Shown: positions 1 to 8,289 of the stretch, piece by piece | How positions within the stretch are numbered: the stretch's first letter is position 1 | Layout: each line of letters begins with the position of its first letter | Assembly: GCA_041166745.1 (NCBI GenBank) | Contig: JBEEGH010000028.1 | Location: forward strand, 62,001 to 126,000 | From: DASUCS01 sp041166745 | Lineage (GTDB): Bacteria > Actinomycetota > Acidimicrobiia > Acidimicrobiales > JACDCH01 | Direction: 5' to 3' | DNA: 64,000 bases | The notes under the pieces: generated by a model | Told to the model about the DNA's origin: nothing | The model's input: the letters and a program-made list of their open reading frames with translations, nothing else | Databases searched by the model: none | Made by a program: the position numbers and the translations under genes

Positions 1-569
1 GTGACGCACACGACGTCCGCGCTGCGCACCGCGTCCTCGATCGACGGCGACGCATCGATTGCCTGCTCGTCGGCAAAGGCGCCGACATTGCCCGCGTCTC
101 GACCGGCGACGACGAACTGTTCCAGGCCGATGCACCGGAGCGCCTGCACGTGCGTGCCGGCCTGCACGCCCGTGCCCACGATGGCGACCACCGAGCGATC
201 CGCGCGCGCCAGCATCCGGGTGGCCGATGCCGATCCCGCGGCCGTGCGCATCGCCGTGATCAGCGTGCCGTCCATGATCGCGATCGGCGTGCCCGTCTCG
301 GGGTCGAAGCAGCAGATGACGGCCTGGTGCGTGGGCCGGTCGTGGTTCTCCGGGAACACGCTCACCAACTTGGTCGTGAGCGCCCCGCTCGATGGGAGGT
401 AGGCGGGCATCGCCGCCAAGATCGCGCTGCGGTCGGCCACCATCGCGCCGACACGAGGCGGCACCGACGCTCGGCCGGCGCTCATGTCGACCATCGCGGC
501 CTCGACCGCGTCGATCAACTGATTCATGTCGAGCACCGACGCCACATCGGACTGCGACAGCACGAGCAC
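1..569 (-). CDS. Ornithine cyclodeaminase / mu-crystallin family protein (3' end outside window)
   Basis: The first 189 residues are visible; the rest lies beyond the window edge. The family covers NAD(P)-dependent ornithine cyclodeaminase, alanine dehydrogenase and ketimine reductases. Visible hallmarks are the N-terminal helix after MLVLSQSDVASVLDM, the Lys in LTTKLVSVFP near residue 68, the Arg in ITAMRTAAGSA and the nucleotide-binding loop AIVGTGVQAG near residues 128-137. The GTG at 569 is chosen because family members begin at this point and an in-frame TAG lies 9 nt upstream (579-581). No strong ribosome binding site is seen. It follows the pirin gene on the same strand with an 83-nt gap. 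The substrate cannot be decided from the fragment. Confidence 0.85.
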   Translation of the reverse strand, partial: MLVLSQSDVASVLDMNQLIDAVEAAMVDMSAGRASVPPRVGAMVADRSAILAAMPAYLPSSGALTTKLVSVFPENHDRPTHQAVICCFDPETGTPIAIMDGTLITAMRTAAGSASATRMLARADRSVVAIVGTGVQAGTHVQALRCIGLEQFVVAGRDAGNVGAFADEQAIDASPSIEDAVRSADVVCV

Positions 570-578
570 GCCGGGAGA

Positions 579-656
579 CTAGAAGACGGGACTGCCGAAC
601 ATCTCGCCGAGCGGGCCGCGATCCCCGTGCCGCGCCGTGAGCTCGTTGCGATTCAT
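579..656 (-). CDS. Possible 25-aa ORF linking pirin and ornithine cyclodeaminase genes
   Basis: An ATG overlaps the pirin stop as ATGA. It opens 25 codons (beginning MNRNELTARHGDRG) that end in TAG 9 nt before, and in frame with, the GTG of the cyclodeaminase gene. It could be a translational coupler, a small protein, or a relic of a longer N-terminus cut by a nonsense codon. No homology is recognised, so function is unknown. Confidence that it is translated is low. Confidence 0.25.
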   Translation of the reverse strand: MNRNELTARHGDRGPLGEMFGSPVF

Positions 657-1363
657 GCCGTCACCCAGACGAGCACCTCGGCGCCGTTCGGCCCGGCGGT
701 GAGCTTCGGCGAGCCGGCCCCTACGAGTCGCACCGCATCGCCCTCTGAAAGACCTCCCGCACCTTCGAGCGCGGCGTCACCGACGGCGACGAACAGATGC
801 GCATGGCGACCGTCGGGCACCGACACGATCTCACCCGGCTTGAGGCGTCCGCCCCACAGCACCGCGTCGCGTTGGCGAATCGTGATCGCCGCGTCGTGGC
901 CCTGCCCCGAGGCGATCGGCTGCAGACCGCCCTTGTCGAGCTCGGCGTTGATGTCGAGCTGCTCGTAGCCAGGGTCGATGCGGTCAGTGTCGGGCGGTAC
1001 CCACATCTGGATGAAGTGGACGTCTTCCGTCGTCGACGGGTTCATCTCCGAGTGCCAGATGCCGCTGCCCGCACTCATGCGCTGAGCCAGGCCGGGATAG
1101 AGCTCGCCCTGGTTGCCCTCCGAGTCCTTGTGCTCGAGCCGGCCGGACAACACCCACGTGACGATCTCCATGTCCTGGTGCGGATGGGTGCTGAAGCCGG
1201 TGCCGGCGGCGACCCGGTCGTCGTTCGACACGAGCAGCAGCCCGTGATGGGTGTTGTTCGGGTCGTAGTGGCCACCGAAGCTGAAGCTGTGGTGGCTGTC
1301 CAGCCACCCGATCTTCGTATGTGGGCGGGTCTCGGCTCTGCGAACGTCAAGGGCGGTGCTCAT
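653..1363 (-). CDS. Pirin family protein
   Basis: Product of 236 residues, the usual length of YhhW-type bacterial pirins. Pirins are bicupin proteins; bacterial members include quercetin 2,3-dioxygenases and metal-dependent redox regulators. The N-terminal cupin carries the metal-binding pattern: the GFSTHPHQDMEIVTWV stretch near residues 56-71 gives two His, and SGIWHSEMNP near residues 99-108 gives another His and a Glu. The C-terminal cupin starts near residue 150. Cytosolic, with no signal peptide. The ATG at 1363 matches family N-termini (ALDVRRAETRPH). Whether this copy is an enzyme or a regulator cannot be read from the sequence. Confidence 0.9.
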   Translation of the reverse strand: MSTALDVRRAETRPHTKIGWLDSHHSFSFGGHYDPNNTHHGLLLVSNDDRVAAGTGFSTHPHQDMEIVTWVLSGRLEHKDSEGNQGELYPGLAQRMSAGSGIWHSEMNPSTTEDVHFIQMWVPPDTDRIDPGYEQLDINAELDKGGLQPIASGQGHDAAITIRQRDAVLWGGRLKPGEIVSVPDGRHAHLFVAVGDAALEGAGGLSEGDAVRLVGAGSPKLTAGPNGAEVLVWVTA

Positions 1364-1404
1364 AGGGACGCTGCAACGGGATTCGAGCCGTCACCATTCC
1401 GCCG

Positions 1405-1803
1405 TTACTTCAGGGCGTAATCGAGCTCGTAGCTCGCGGTGGAGCCCATCGGGGCTTCCATTCGACCGGAGCCCTGCAGGCCTTCGAGGTCGTCGGTTCC
1501 CGAGCCGGGCACGACCGTCCAGTCGCCGGCGGCCTTGCTGCCGTCGAAGGTGCCGATGCTCTGCAACACGAACGAACCCTTGCGGTCGCCGAGTTGTCCG
1601 TCGATGCGCTGCATGCCGACCCAGTCGGCGGTGCCGTCGGTTCGGTAGAACATCGACCACTCGACCGAGCCGTCACCGGTGATGTCACCGGAGAAGCGCT
1701 GCGTCACGCTGGCACGAGTCAACTTCCGGGCCTCGTCGATCTCCACGTACGGCTCCTCGTCCCACGAGGCGATGTCGAACTTGCCCTGTGCGTGCTGCGT
1801 CAT
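1405..1803 (-). CDS. DUF3224 domain-containing protein
   Basis: A 132-residue protein matching the DUF3224 family over its whole length. It has the typical opening in which a Thr/Ala/Gly-rich start leads into FDIASWDEEPY, alternating beta strands (FSGDITGDGSVEWSMFY), and a C-terminal GSTASYELDYAL strand. Members are small beta-barrel proteins of the allene-oxide-cyclase-like type with no established reaction. A GAGGAG ribosome binding site lies 6-7 nt before the ATG at 1803. It is on the same strand as the pirin gene with a 41-nt gap, so the two may be co-transcribed. No catalytic residues can be assigned. Confidence 0.85.
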   Translation of the reverse strand: MTQHAQGKFDIASWDEEPYVEIDEARKLTRASVTQRFSGDITGDGSVEWSMFYRTDGTADWVGMQRIDGQLGDRKGSFVLQSIGTFDGSKAAGDWTVVPGSGTDDLEGLQGSGRMEAPMGSTASYELDYALK

Positions 1804-1859
1804 CAGACACTCCTCGGCTCGTTTGAACGTCCTACGGGAGTTCCCGAGCCGCCATGGCG

Positions 1860-2714
1860 CTAGCCCTTCGAACGCTCTCCGTAGTCACCAAACGGCCGGT
1901 CGCGTTCTCGCACCGCATCCCGCCACCCGATCTCCTGCGCGCGGGAAACGAAGTCGAGTCCCTCTTGGGTGTGGCGAGCAACGCCGTCGAAGATGAACCC
2001 GAGCAACCGGCTCGTATCGGGTTGGTACTGATGCCGCGCGACATCGTTGAGCATCCACTTCATCATCTGCAGTTGGTTCAGCGGCAACAGCGCCATGCGT
2101 TGGGCCAACGCCATCGCGCGCTCGTCGAGCTCGTCGTCGGGCACACACTCGAGGATCATCCCGACCTCGGCCGCCTCCGATGCCGACAACTCGTCGCCCG
2201 TGAACAGGTAACGCTTCGCGCGCTCGAGCCCCAGGCGCGCCACCCACACCCACGGTGCTTCCGGAACGCCCCACACTCGTGCCGGCGGATACCCGAACCG
2301 CGCCGCCTCGCCCGCGATGATCATGTCGGCGTTGAGGATCATGTCGGTGCCGCCAGCGATGCACCACCCCTGCACCGCGGCAAGGGTGGGCTTCGAGATC
2401 TCGTGCAGCTTGGCGAACGTCTTGCCGAACCGTCCGATCATCTGCACGTCGACGACGGTGTCCCAGACGCGTGCCGGCGGATCCGCGCCGGCGATCGGGC
2501 CAACGGTCGACCAGTCCAGCCCGAACCCCGCACAGAACGCCCGGCCCTCCGCCGCCAACAGCACGACCTTGACCGCGGGATCGCGCTCCGCTTCGTCGAG
2601 GGCGGCATCGAGCTCGTCGCGCATCTGGGGAGTGATGGTGTTGAACTCGGCCGGTCGGCAGAACACCAGCCTCCGCACCGCGCCGTAGTCTTCGGTTCGA
2701 ATCGCGCTTCCCAC
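1860..2714 (-). CDS. Enoyl-CoA hydratase/isomerase (crotonase) family protein
   Basis: A 284-residue crotonase-fold protein. The oxyanion-hole elements are visible at FCAGFGLDW (about residues 60-68) and WCIAGGTDM (about residues 121-129). The Glu usually present in the second helix is replaced in part by G-V-P-E-A-P-W near residue 150, so the substrate class is uncertain. Homologues hydrate or isomerise acyl-CoA esters in beta-oxidation or ring degradation. The GTG start at 2714 is forced: an in-frame stop lies five codons upstream. It is divergent from the ferredoxin gene with only 14 nt between start codons, which suggests shared control with the oxidase operon opposite. Confidence 0.9.
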   Translation of the reverse strand: MGSAIRTEDYGAVRRLVFCRPAEFNTITPQMRDELDAALDEAERDPAVKVVLLAAEGRAFCAGFGLDWSTVGPIAGADPPARVWDTVVDVQMIGRFGKTFAKLHEISKPTLAAVQGWCIAGGTDMILNADMIIAGEAARFGYPPARVWGVPEAPWVWVARLGLERAKRYLFTGDELSASEAAEVGMILECVPDDELDERAMALAQRMALLPLNQLQMMKWMLNDVARHQYQPDTSRLLGFIFDGVARHTQEGLDFVSRAQEIGWRDAVRERDRPFGDYGERSKG

Positions 2715-2728
2715 AAAGGAAGACTGTC

Positions 2729-2929
2729 ATGAAGATCCACGTCGACCAGGACCGTTGCGAGGGGCACGGCCGGTGTTACGCGCTGGCCCCCGCCCTGATC
2801 GCACCCGACGACATCGGCAATGGTCAAGAGATCGGCGACGGATCCGTCGCCACCGATCAGGAGCACAACGCTCGCCTCGCCGCCGCCAACTGTCCCGAGC
2901 GGGCCGTGATCATCGAGGATGGAGCCTGA
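2729..2929 (+). CDS. P450-partner ferredoxin, [3Fe-4S] type
   Basis: A 66-residue ferredoxin. Cluster ligands are Cys10 and Cys16 in CEGHGRC and Cys55 in NCPERA. His13 occupies the position held by a cysteine in [4Fe-4S] ferredoxins, an arrangement typical of small ferredoxins that feed electrons to actinobacterial P450s. An AAAGGAAG ribosome binding site lies before the ATG. The stop overlaps the start of the P450 gene as TGATG, so the two proteins are probably made together. No ferredoxin reductase is encoded in this window. Confidence 0.93.
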   Translation: MKIHVDQDRCEGHGRCYALAPALIAPDDIGNGQEIGDGSVATDQEHNARLAAANCPERAVIIEDGA

Positions 2930-4125
2930 TGGGCCACCACCCCCCGGTTGACGACTGGACCACGGACTTCGACCACACCGACGACGTGTGGGCCGCCGAC
3001 CCGTTCCCGATCTGGGACGACCTCCGCCAGAAGTGTCCGGTCGCCCACTCAGATCGGTACGCGGGTGTCTGGCTCCCGACGCGCCACGATGACATCTCGG
3101 CCATCGCATACGACACCGAGAACTTCACGTCGCGCAGCATCATCGTCACCGACTACCGCCCGCCCGACCTCTCGCCGCGGGGCATCGCACCGCCGATCTC
3201 CTCCGACCCGCCGTTCCATCACGGTGCCCGGCGGTTGCTGCTCCCCGCTTTCGCTCCGCAGGCCATCGATCGTCTCGAGCCGGCCACGCGTGCGTACTGC
3301 GAAGAGCTCGTCGCCGCGCTGAAGGGGCGCGACATCGTCGACGCGGCGGAGGAGTACGCGCAGCACATCCCCGTACGCGTGATCGTCAAGATGCTCGGCT
3401 TCCCCGAGAACGACGCCGACAAATTCCGTGGGTTCGTCAACCACGTCATCGAAGGCGTCTCCCTCCCCATGGAGGAACGCTTCGAAGGGATGCAGGTGCT
3501 CTTCGAGTACCTGCGCGACCAGATCCAGGATCACATCGATCATCCCCGCGACGACCTCACGTCGTTTCTCCTCGCGTCGGAGATGGACGGCCAGCCGATC
3601 GACATGGGTCACGTTGGGGGAACGATCGCGCTGTTGTTGCTCGCGGGCATCGACACGACGTGGAGCGCGATCGGCGCGTCGCTCTGGCATCTCGCCGACC
3701 ATCCGGATGATCGCGATCGGCTCGTCAACGAACCCGAGCTGCTTCCGATCGCGATGGAGGAGCTCCTGCGGGCGTATGCGCCGGTGACGATGGCGCGGCT
3801 CGTGAAGCACGACATGGACTGGAACGGCTGCCCGATGAAGGCCGACGACTGGGTGCTGCTCCCCTTCCCGGCCGCCAACCGCGACCCAGAGGCGTTCGAC
3901 GACGCCGACAAGGTCATCATCGACCGCGAAGAGAATCGCCATGCCGCCTTCGGCCTCGGCATCCACCGTTGCGCGGGTTCGCACCTCGCGCGCATGGAGC
4001 TGCGGGTCGCGCTCGAGGTGTGGCTCGAAGCCTTTCCGTCGTTCGAGTTGGCCGACCCGGCCGCGGTGCTGTGGTCGGGTGGCCAGGTGCGCGGGCCGAG
4101 GAAGCTGCCGATCCGCATCGGCTGA
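2929..4125 (+). CDS. Cytochrome P450
   Basis: Product of 398 residues, standard for soluble bacterial P450s. The I-helix oxygen-binding motif LLLAGIDTTWSAIG is near residues 233-246, the K-helix ExxR is EELLR near residue 280, and the haem loop FGLGIHRCAGSHLAR near residues 342-356 supplies the cysteine ligand. The ATG at 2929 is chosen because it overlaps the ferredoxin stop and gives the common N-terminus. Redox partner is the ferredoxin immediately upstream. The neighbouring flavin monooxygenase and crotonase point to oxidation of a terpenoid, steroid-like or alicyclic substrate, but the substrate cannot be inferred from motifs. Confidence 0.95.
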   Translation: MGHHPPVDDWTTDFDHTDDVWAADPFPIWDDLRQKCPVAHSDRYAGVWLPTRHDDISAIAYDTENFTSRSIIVTDYRPPDLSPRGIAPPISSDPPFHHGARRLLLPAFAPQAIDRLEPATRAYCEELVAALKGRDIVDAAEEYAQHIPVRVIVKMLGFPENDADKFRGFVNHVIEGVSLPMEERFEGMQVLFEYLRDQIQDHIDHPRDDLTSFLLASEMDGQPIDMGHVGGTIALLLLAGIDTTWSAIGASLWHLADHPDDRDRLVNEPELLPIAMEELLRAYAPVTMARLVKHDMDWNGCPMKADDWVLLPFPAANRDPEAFDDADKVIIDREENRHAAFGLGIHRCAGSHLARMELRVALEVWLEAFPSFELADPAAVLWSGGQVRGPRKLPIRIG

Positions 4126-4162
4126 CGTTCCGACGGGCTTCGCGCATGGCCGATGCGACAAC

Positions 4163-6115
4163 ATGGGCGCCATGACTCAGGTCGCTTCGCCGTTCAGCCC
4201 TTTCGTGGGGCCGATCGAGCCGATCACCGAATCCGACGACGAGATCCGGCGCATGCTGGAGGAGGCAGAGATCCCGCCGCTGCTGCCCGCGCTGGCGTAC
4301 GTGACCGGCGATCTCACGCTCCTTCGTGACGACCTTCGTCCGAATGCCCTGATGCTCGCCCTGCCGCAGGGCGGACTCGACGAGACGCAGCTGGCCGCGG
4401 CCCGCGAGCTCGCGCTCGAGGCACTGATCCGGTTCCGGGACAGCGGCTCGCAGCCCGCTCCCCCGCCGTCCGACGAAGACGTGCTGAAGATCATGGAGTT
4501 CGCGGTTGCCAGTGATGACATGGCGGCCTACCTGCCGTTGCTCGAGGAAGAACTGGCGATCCTGGGTGAGGATCGGCGCGCACCGCATTGGCGCCTCGAT
4601 GGCAACGACTTCCGCGTCGCCATCATCGGCGCGGGCATGTCCGGTCTGCTGGTCGCGCACCGCCTGCAACAGGCGGGCATCCCGTTCGTGATCCTCGAGA
4701 AGAACGACGACGTCGGGGGCACCTGGTACGAGAACAGCTATCCCGGCTGCCGAGTCGACAACCCGAACCACAACTACAGCTACTCGTTCGCGCAACGGCA
4801 CGACTGGCCGCTGCACTTCTCGACGCAAGATGTGCTGCTCGACTACCTCCGCCGTTGCGCTGACGCGTTCGGTTTGCGCGAACACATCCGGTTCAACACC
4901 GAGGTGGTGTCGGCCACCTGGTCGGAGAACGACCTCACGTGGACGGTGCGCGCTCGCCCTTCCGATGGGCCCGAAGAGTCGATCGTCGCGAACGCCGTGG
5001 TGAGCGCGGTCGGTCAACTCAACCGACCGTCGTATCCGAACATCGCCGGCCGGGAGTCGTTCACCGGCCCGACGTTCCATTCCGCCCGCTGGAACCACGA
5101 CCTCGACCTGACCGGCAAGCGCGTGGCCGTCATCGGAACGGGTGCGAGCGCGGTGCAGTTCATTCCCGAGATCGCGCCGCAGGTCGGCGAGCTCCTCGTC
5201 TTCCAGCGCACCCCACCGTGGTTCGGCCCGACCGAGGACTACCACGACCCCGTCTCGCCGGGTCAGCAATGGCTGTACGGCCACGTGCCGTCGTACAGCG
5301 AGTGGAACCGGTTCTGGATCTTCTGGCGGATGGGCGACGGCGCGCTGGCCAACGTGCGCGTCGACGACGAGTTCGAGCCCAAAGGTGCAGCGGTCAGCCC
5401 CATCAACGACTTCGCTCGGATGATGCTCACGGAGTACATCAACATGGAGTTCGCCGACCGGCCCGATCTCCTGGCGCAGGTGGTGCCCACGTATCCCGTC
5501 GGCTCGAAGCGGATGCTGCGCGACAACGGTGTGTGGGCGCGCGCCTTGAAGCGCGACAACGTGCAGTTGATCACCGACACGATCCGTGAGATCACACCGA
5601 CCGGGCTCGTCATGGACGACGGCACCGCCCACGACGTCGACGTGATCATCTACGGAACCGGCTTCCATGCGTCGAAGTTCCTGACGCCGATGACCGTCAC
5701 GGGGCGCGGCGGCGTCGACCTGCACGAGCACTGGAACGGCGACGCCCGCGCCTACCTCGGCGTCAACATCCCCGGTTTCCCGAACTTGTTCTGCTTGTAC
5801 GGGCCGAACACGAACATCGTCGTGAACGGCAGCATCGTGTACTTCTCCGAGTGCGGTGTCCGGTACATCCTCGGGTGCCTCGAGTTGCTGCAACAGGGCG
5901 GCCATCGCGCGCTCGACATCCGCAAGGACGTCCACGACGAGTTCAACGAGCGCGTCGACGCCGAGAACCGGCAGATGGCGTGGGGTTGGTCAGACGTCAA
6001 CAGCTGGTACAAGAACGACCTCGGCCGCGTGGCGCAGAACTGGCCGTTCACGCTGCTCGAGTACTGGCAGCGCACCCTCGCGCCGAAACCCGACGAGTAC
6101 GAACTCATCGACTGA
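4163..6115 (+). CDS. Flavin-containing monooxygenase, Baeyer-Villiger type
   Basis: A 650-residue FAD/NADPH monooxygenase. An N-terminal extension of about 150 residues precedes the FAD-binding Rossmann motif VAIIGAGMSGLL. The NADPH-binding motif VAVIGTGASAVQF lies near residue 325. Between them is FTGPTFHSARWN, matching the Baeyer-Villiger signature FxGxxxHxxxW except that the last position is Asn instead of Pro or Asp. The long N-terminal domain resembles that of cyclopentadecanone/steroid-type enzymes. Start is ATG 4163, with ATG 4172 an alternative; neither has a strong ribosome binding site. It lies 37 nt after the P450, so hydroxylation followed by ring or ketone oxygenation is plausible. 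Confidence 0.92.
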   Translation: MGAMTQVASPFSPFVGPIEPITESDDEIRRMLEEAEIPPLLPALAYVTGDLTLLRDDLRPNALMLALPQGGLDETQLAAARELALEALIRFRDSGSQPAPPPSDEDVLKIMEFAVASDDMAAYLPLLEEELAILGEDRRAPHWRLDGNDFRVAIIGAGMSGLLVAHRLQQAGIPFVILEKNDDVGGTWYENSYPGCRVDNPNHNYSYSFAQRHDWPLHFSTQDVLLDYLRRCADAFGLREHIRFNTEVVSATWSENDLTWTVRARPSDGPEESIVANAVVSAVGQLNRPSYPNIAGRESFTGPTFHSARWNHDLDLTGKRVAVIGTGASAVQFIPEIAPQVGELLVFQRTPPWFGPTEDYHDPVSPGQQWLYGHVPSYSEWNRFWIFWRMGDGALANVRVDDEFEPKGAAVSPINDFARMMLTEYINMEFADRPDLLAQVVPTYPVGSKRMLRDNGVWARALKRDNVQLITDTIREITPTGLVMDDGTAHDVDVIIYGTGFHASKFLTPMTVTGRGGVDLHEHWNGDARAYLGVNIPGFPNLFCLYGPNTNIVVNGSIVYFSECGVRYILGCLELLQQGGHRALDIRKDVHDEFNERVDAENRQMAWGWSDVNSWYKNDLGRVAQNWPFTLLEYWQRTLAPKPDEYELID

Positions 6116-6190
6116 CGTCGTCTCGTTCTTGCGCTGCTCAGCCCCTCATACGGTGGTCAGGCAACGCAATTTCGTGGAGGGGGGGTCAGG

Positions 6191-6949
6191 TCAGCGGCCG
6201 TTCGTCGAGAAGTGCTGGTAGTCCTGGAAGCTCGCGCCCCAGCCCCAACCGATCGACGCGAAGGCCTTCACGATCGCGGAGCCCGAAACGGCCATGCCGG
6301 GGCGGACGTCGCTGCGATCCGTGTACGCCGCGCCGGCGGACGGGATGATCCGATCGCCCTCGATGTAGGGGTTCTCGATCGGGTTGACGTCGATGGCGTG
6401 CCCGAACGCGTGCTGCGACCACGACGGTGCGCCGCTGCTGTTGACGGCATTGCGACACGAGAAGCCCGTCGAGTTGTCGTCGGGCGTCTCGAAGTCGTCG
6501 TACTCCTCCTGCGTGAAGATCGGCTTCATCTTGCGGATGGGGAACCCCGCCTCGTGCATCTGGCGGAATGCCTCGACGACCTTGGACGCCACGTCGGCAT
6601 TGACGACCACCTGACCGCTGTGCTCCCCGCCGTCGAAGCCGACGAACGCCAGCGTCAACATCCGCAGGTTGGCGGGGTCGACGGGACAACCTTCATGCCA
6701 CGACGCTCCGAGATCATCCGCCGTGACGGTGTCGATGCTCGAGGCGTACGGCGCTCGCGGCGGCTTGGTCGTCGGCGGCACGGTCGTGGTCGTCGTCGAT
6801 GTGGTGGTGGTGGTCGTGCTCGTCGTCGACGTGCTCGTCGTCGACGTCGCGGTGGTGGTTGTAGCCGCGGCCTTCTTCGGCGCGCTCCTGCTACAGGACG
6901 CGACGAGCAGCAACAGCAAGGCCGAGAACAGCGCGACGGGCCGGGTCAT
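6191..6949 (-). CDS. Secreted lipoprotein with M15 D-Ala-D-Ala carboxypeptidase-like domain
   Basis: A 252-residue protein. Residues 1-20 form a lipoprotein signal ending in LLLVASC, so it should be anchored outside the cytoplasmic membrane. A low-complexity Thr/Ser linker of about 40 residues follows. The catalytic domain carries the M15 zinc pattern SQHAFGHAIDV (His, Asp) and a C-terminal His in DYQHFS. The family cleaves peptidoglycan cross-peptides (M15B/C carboxypeptidase or L-Ala-D-Glu endopeptidase). ATG 6949 is preferred over an in-frame upstream start because it begins directly at the signal peptide. It is divergent from the PAS gene. Confidence 0.88.
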   Translation of the reverse strand: MTRPVALFSALLLLLVASCSRSAPKKAAATTTTATSTTSTSTTSTTTTTTSTTTTTVPPTTKPPRAPYASSIDTVTADDLGASWHEGCPVDPANLRMLTLAFVGFDGGEHSGQVVVNADVASKVVEAFRQMHEAGFPIRKMKPIFTQEEYDDFETPDDNSTGFSCRNAVNSSGAPSWSQHAFGHAIDVNPIENPYIEGDRIIPSAGAAYTDRSDVRPGMAVSGSAIVKAFASIGWGWGASFQDYQHFSTNGR

Positions 6950-6999
6950 CGTGCGCTCGGTGTACACGGCACGCAACGCTAGGCGGCACCCGCCAGGCG

Positions 7000-7005
7000 T
7001 ACGCT
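7000..7005 (+). promoter_or_regulatory. Probable -10 box of the PAS-domain gene
   Basis: TACGCT lies 10 nt before the ATG at 7016 and fits the actinobacterial TANNNT -10 consensus. Transcription would start within a few nt of the start codon, giving almost no leader. No -35 is evident. Confidence 0.5.
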
Positions 7006-7015
7006 CTCAGCCGCC

Positions 7016-7420
7016 ATGGGCACCGCACCACAACGAGCGCTCGCACTGATCGTGGCCCGAGAGCTCGCCGCCAACCTGGCGACCCCGATGTTCCTGATCG
7101 ACGCGGCCGGCGATCTCGTGTTCTACAACGACGCCGCCGAGCAGATCATCGGCAAGTCGTTCGCCGAGCTGGGAACGATCAGCGCGCTGACATGGGGCGA
7201 GATGCTCAAGCTGGCGAAGGCGAACGGGGACCCGTTGCGCCGCCGGGATTCGCCCCCGGGCATCGCGTTCGCGGAGCGCCGCCCGGCGCACGCGACGCTG
7301 CAAGCGACCGCCCTCGACGGCACGGTTCGCTTGGTCGAGGTCACGGCCTATCCACTCTTCGCGAAGACCGATGAGATGCACGGCGTGGTCGCCATCTTCT
7401 GGGAGACCGAGCGCTCGTGA
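7016..7420 (+). CDS. PAS domain protein
   Basis: A 134-residue protein that is essentially one PAS fold: a helical cap (RALALIVARELAANL), then TPMFLIDAAGDLVFYNDAAEQIIGKSF and a C-terminal sheet GTVRLVEVTAYPLFA. PAS domains sense ligands, redox state or light, and usually attach to an output domain; none is present here. The gene overlaps the downstream MBL hydrolase gene as GTGA, so the PAS protein may act on that enzyme in trans. No cofactor-binding Cys or His is obvious, and the signal is unknown. Confidence 0.8.
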   Translation: MGTAPQRALALIVARELAANLATPMFLIDAAGDLVFYNDAAEQIIGKSFAELGTISALTWGEMLKLAKANGDPLRRRDSPPGIAFAERRPAHATLQATALDGTVRLVEVTAYPLFAKTDEMHGVVAIFWETERS

Positions 7421-8280
7421 ACGTTCGCATCTGGGGCTGTCGGGGATCGGTCGCGACCCCTGGGCCCGACACGATGCGCTACGGCGGCAACACGAGTTGC
7501 GTCGAAGTACGAACGACCGACGGTGTGTCGTTGGTGCTCGACGCGGGCACCGGCATGCGCCCGCTCGGGGCGAAGCTGGACGCGGAGGGCGTGCGCGAGG
7601 TGCACGTGCTGCTCAGTCACCTCCACCTCGACCACCTTCAAGGCCTCGGCTTCTTCCGACCGCTGTTCGATCCGGAGGTGCACGTGCACATCTGGGGGCC
7701 ACCGTCACCGGTGCAGACGCTCGAAGAACGGATCGCGCTCTACCTGTCGCCGCCGCTGTTCCCCGTGCGACTGTCCGACATTCCGTCCCGGGTGACGTTC
7801 CACGACGCGCCCGAGCAACCGGTCTCACTCGGCTCCGCCCAAGTGGTGGCCGCGGCGGTGACCCATCAAGGACCGACCGTCGGGTACCGGATCACCGACG
7901 GCGGCGGGTCGCTCTGCTACCTCCCCGACCACGAGCCGTCGCTGGGCGTGACCCTTGCCGATCTCGACACTGATTGGATTTCGGGGTTCGCGTTGGCCCA
8001 CGGGGTCGACGTGCTGCTGCACGATGCGCAGTACGGCGACGGCGAGTACGCCCAGCACGTGGGTTGGGGGCACTCGGCCATCGAGCACGTCGTCGAGTTC
8101 GCGCGCAAGGCGGAGGTGGGCCGGCTCGTGCTGTTCCATCACGATCCATACCACGACGACAACGAGCTCGATGCACTGTGCGAGCTCGCCATGACGATGC
8201 TCGGCCGCGGCGAGGACGCGGTGCAGCTCGCATACGAAGGCATGCAGATCACGTTCGGTGTCTCGGAAGCGCTCCGGTAG
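7417..8280 (+). CDS. MBL-fold metallo-hydrolase
   Basis: A 287-residue metallo-beta-lactamase-fold protein. It opens with IWGCRGSVATPGPD and MRYGGNTSC, typical of a subfamily often linked to signalling genes. Metal ligands are visible in LSHLHLDHL near residues 65-73, a His at AAVTHQGPT, the Asp in LLHDAQYG and the terminal His pair in LFHHDP. The subfamily includes putative phosphodiesterases, but the substrate is not established. The GTG start overlaps the PAS gene stop. The LLM oxidoreductase gene begins 9 nt after it, so the three probably form one transcript. Confidence 0.85.
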   Translation: MNVRIWGCRGSVATPGPDTMRYGGNTSCVEVRTTDGVSLVLDAGTGMRPLGAKLDAEGVREVHVLLSHLHLDHLQGLGFFRPLFDPEVHVHIWGPPSPVQTLEERIALYLSPPLFPVRLSDIPSRVTFHDAPEQPVSLGSAQVVAAAVTHQGPTVGYRITDGGGSLCYLPDHEPSLGVTLADLDTDWISGFALAHGVDVLLHDAQYGDGEYAQHVGWGHSAIEHVVEFARKAEVGRLVLFHHDPYHDDNELDALCELAMTMLGRGEDAVQLAYEGMQITFGVSEALR

Positions 8281-8289
8281 ACGAGCGCC

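Noticed and set aside
3917..5935. A 672-codon open frame on the minus strand across the P450 and monooxygenase genes
   Set aside because: The plus strand encodes recognisable enzymes with full motifs; the antisense frame has no recognisable domain and reflects high GC at third positions.
6669..7049. Val-rich plus-strand ORF with long VVV runs
   Set aside because: It is the antisense of the Thr/Ser linker of the M15 lipoprotein, not a membrane protein.
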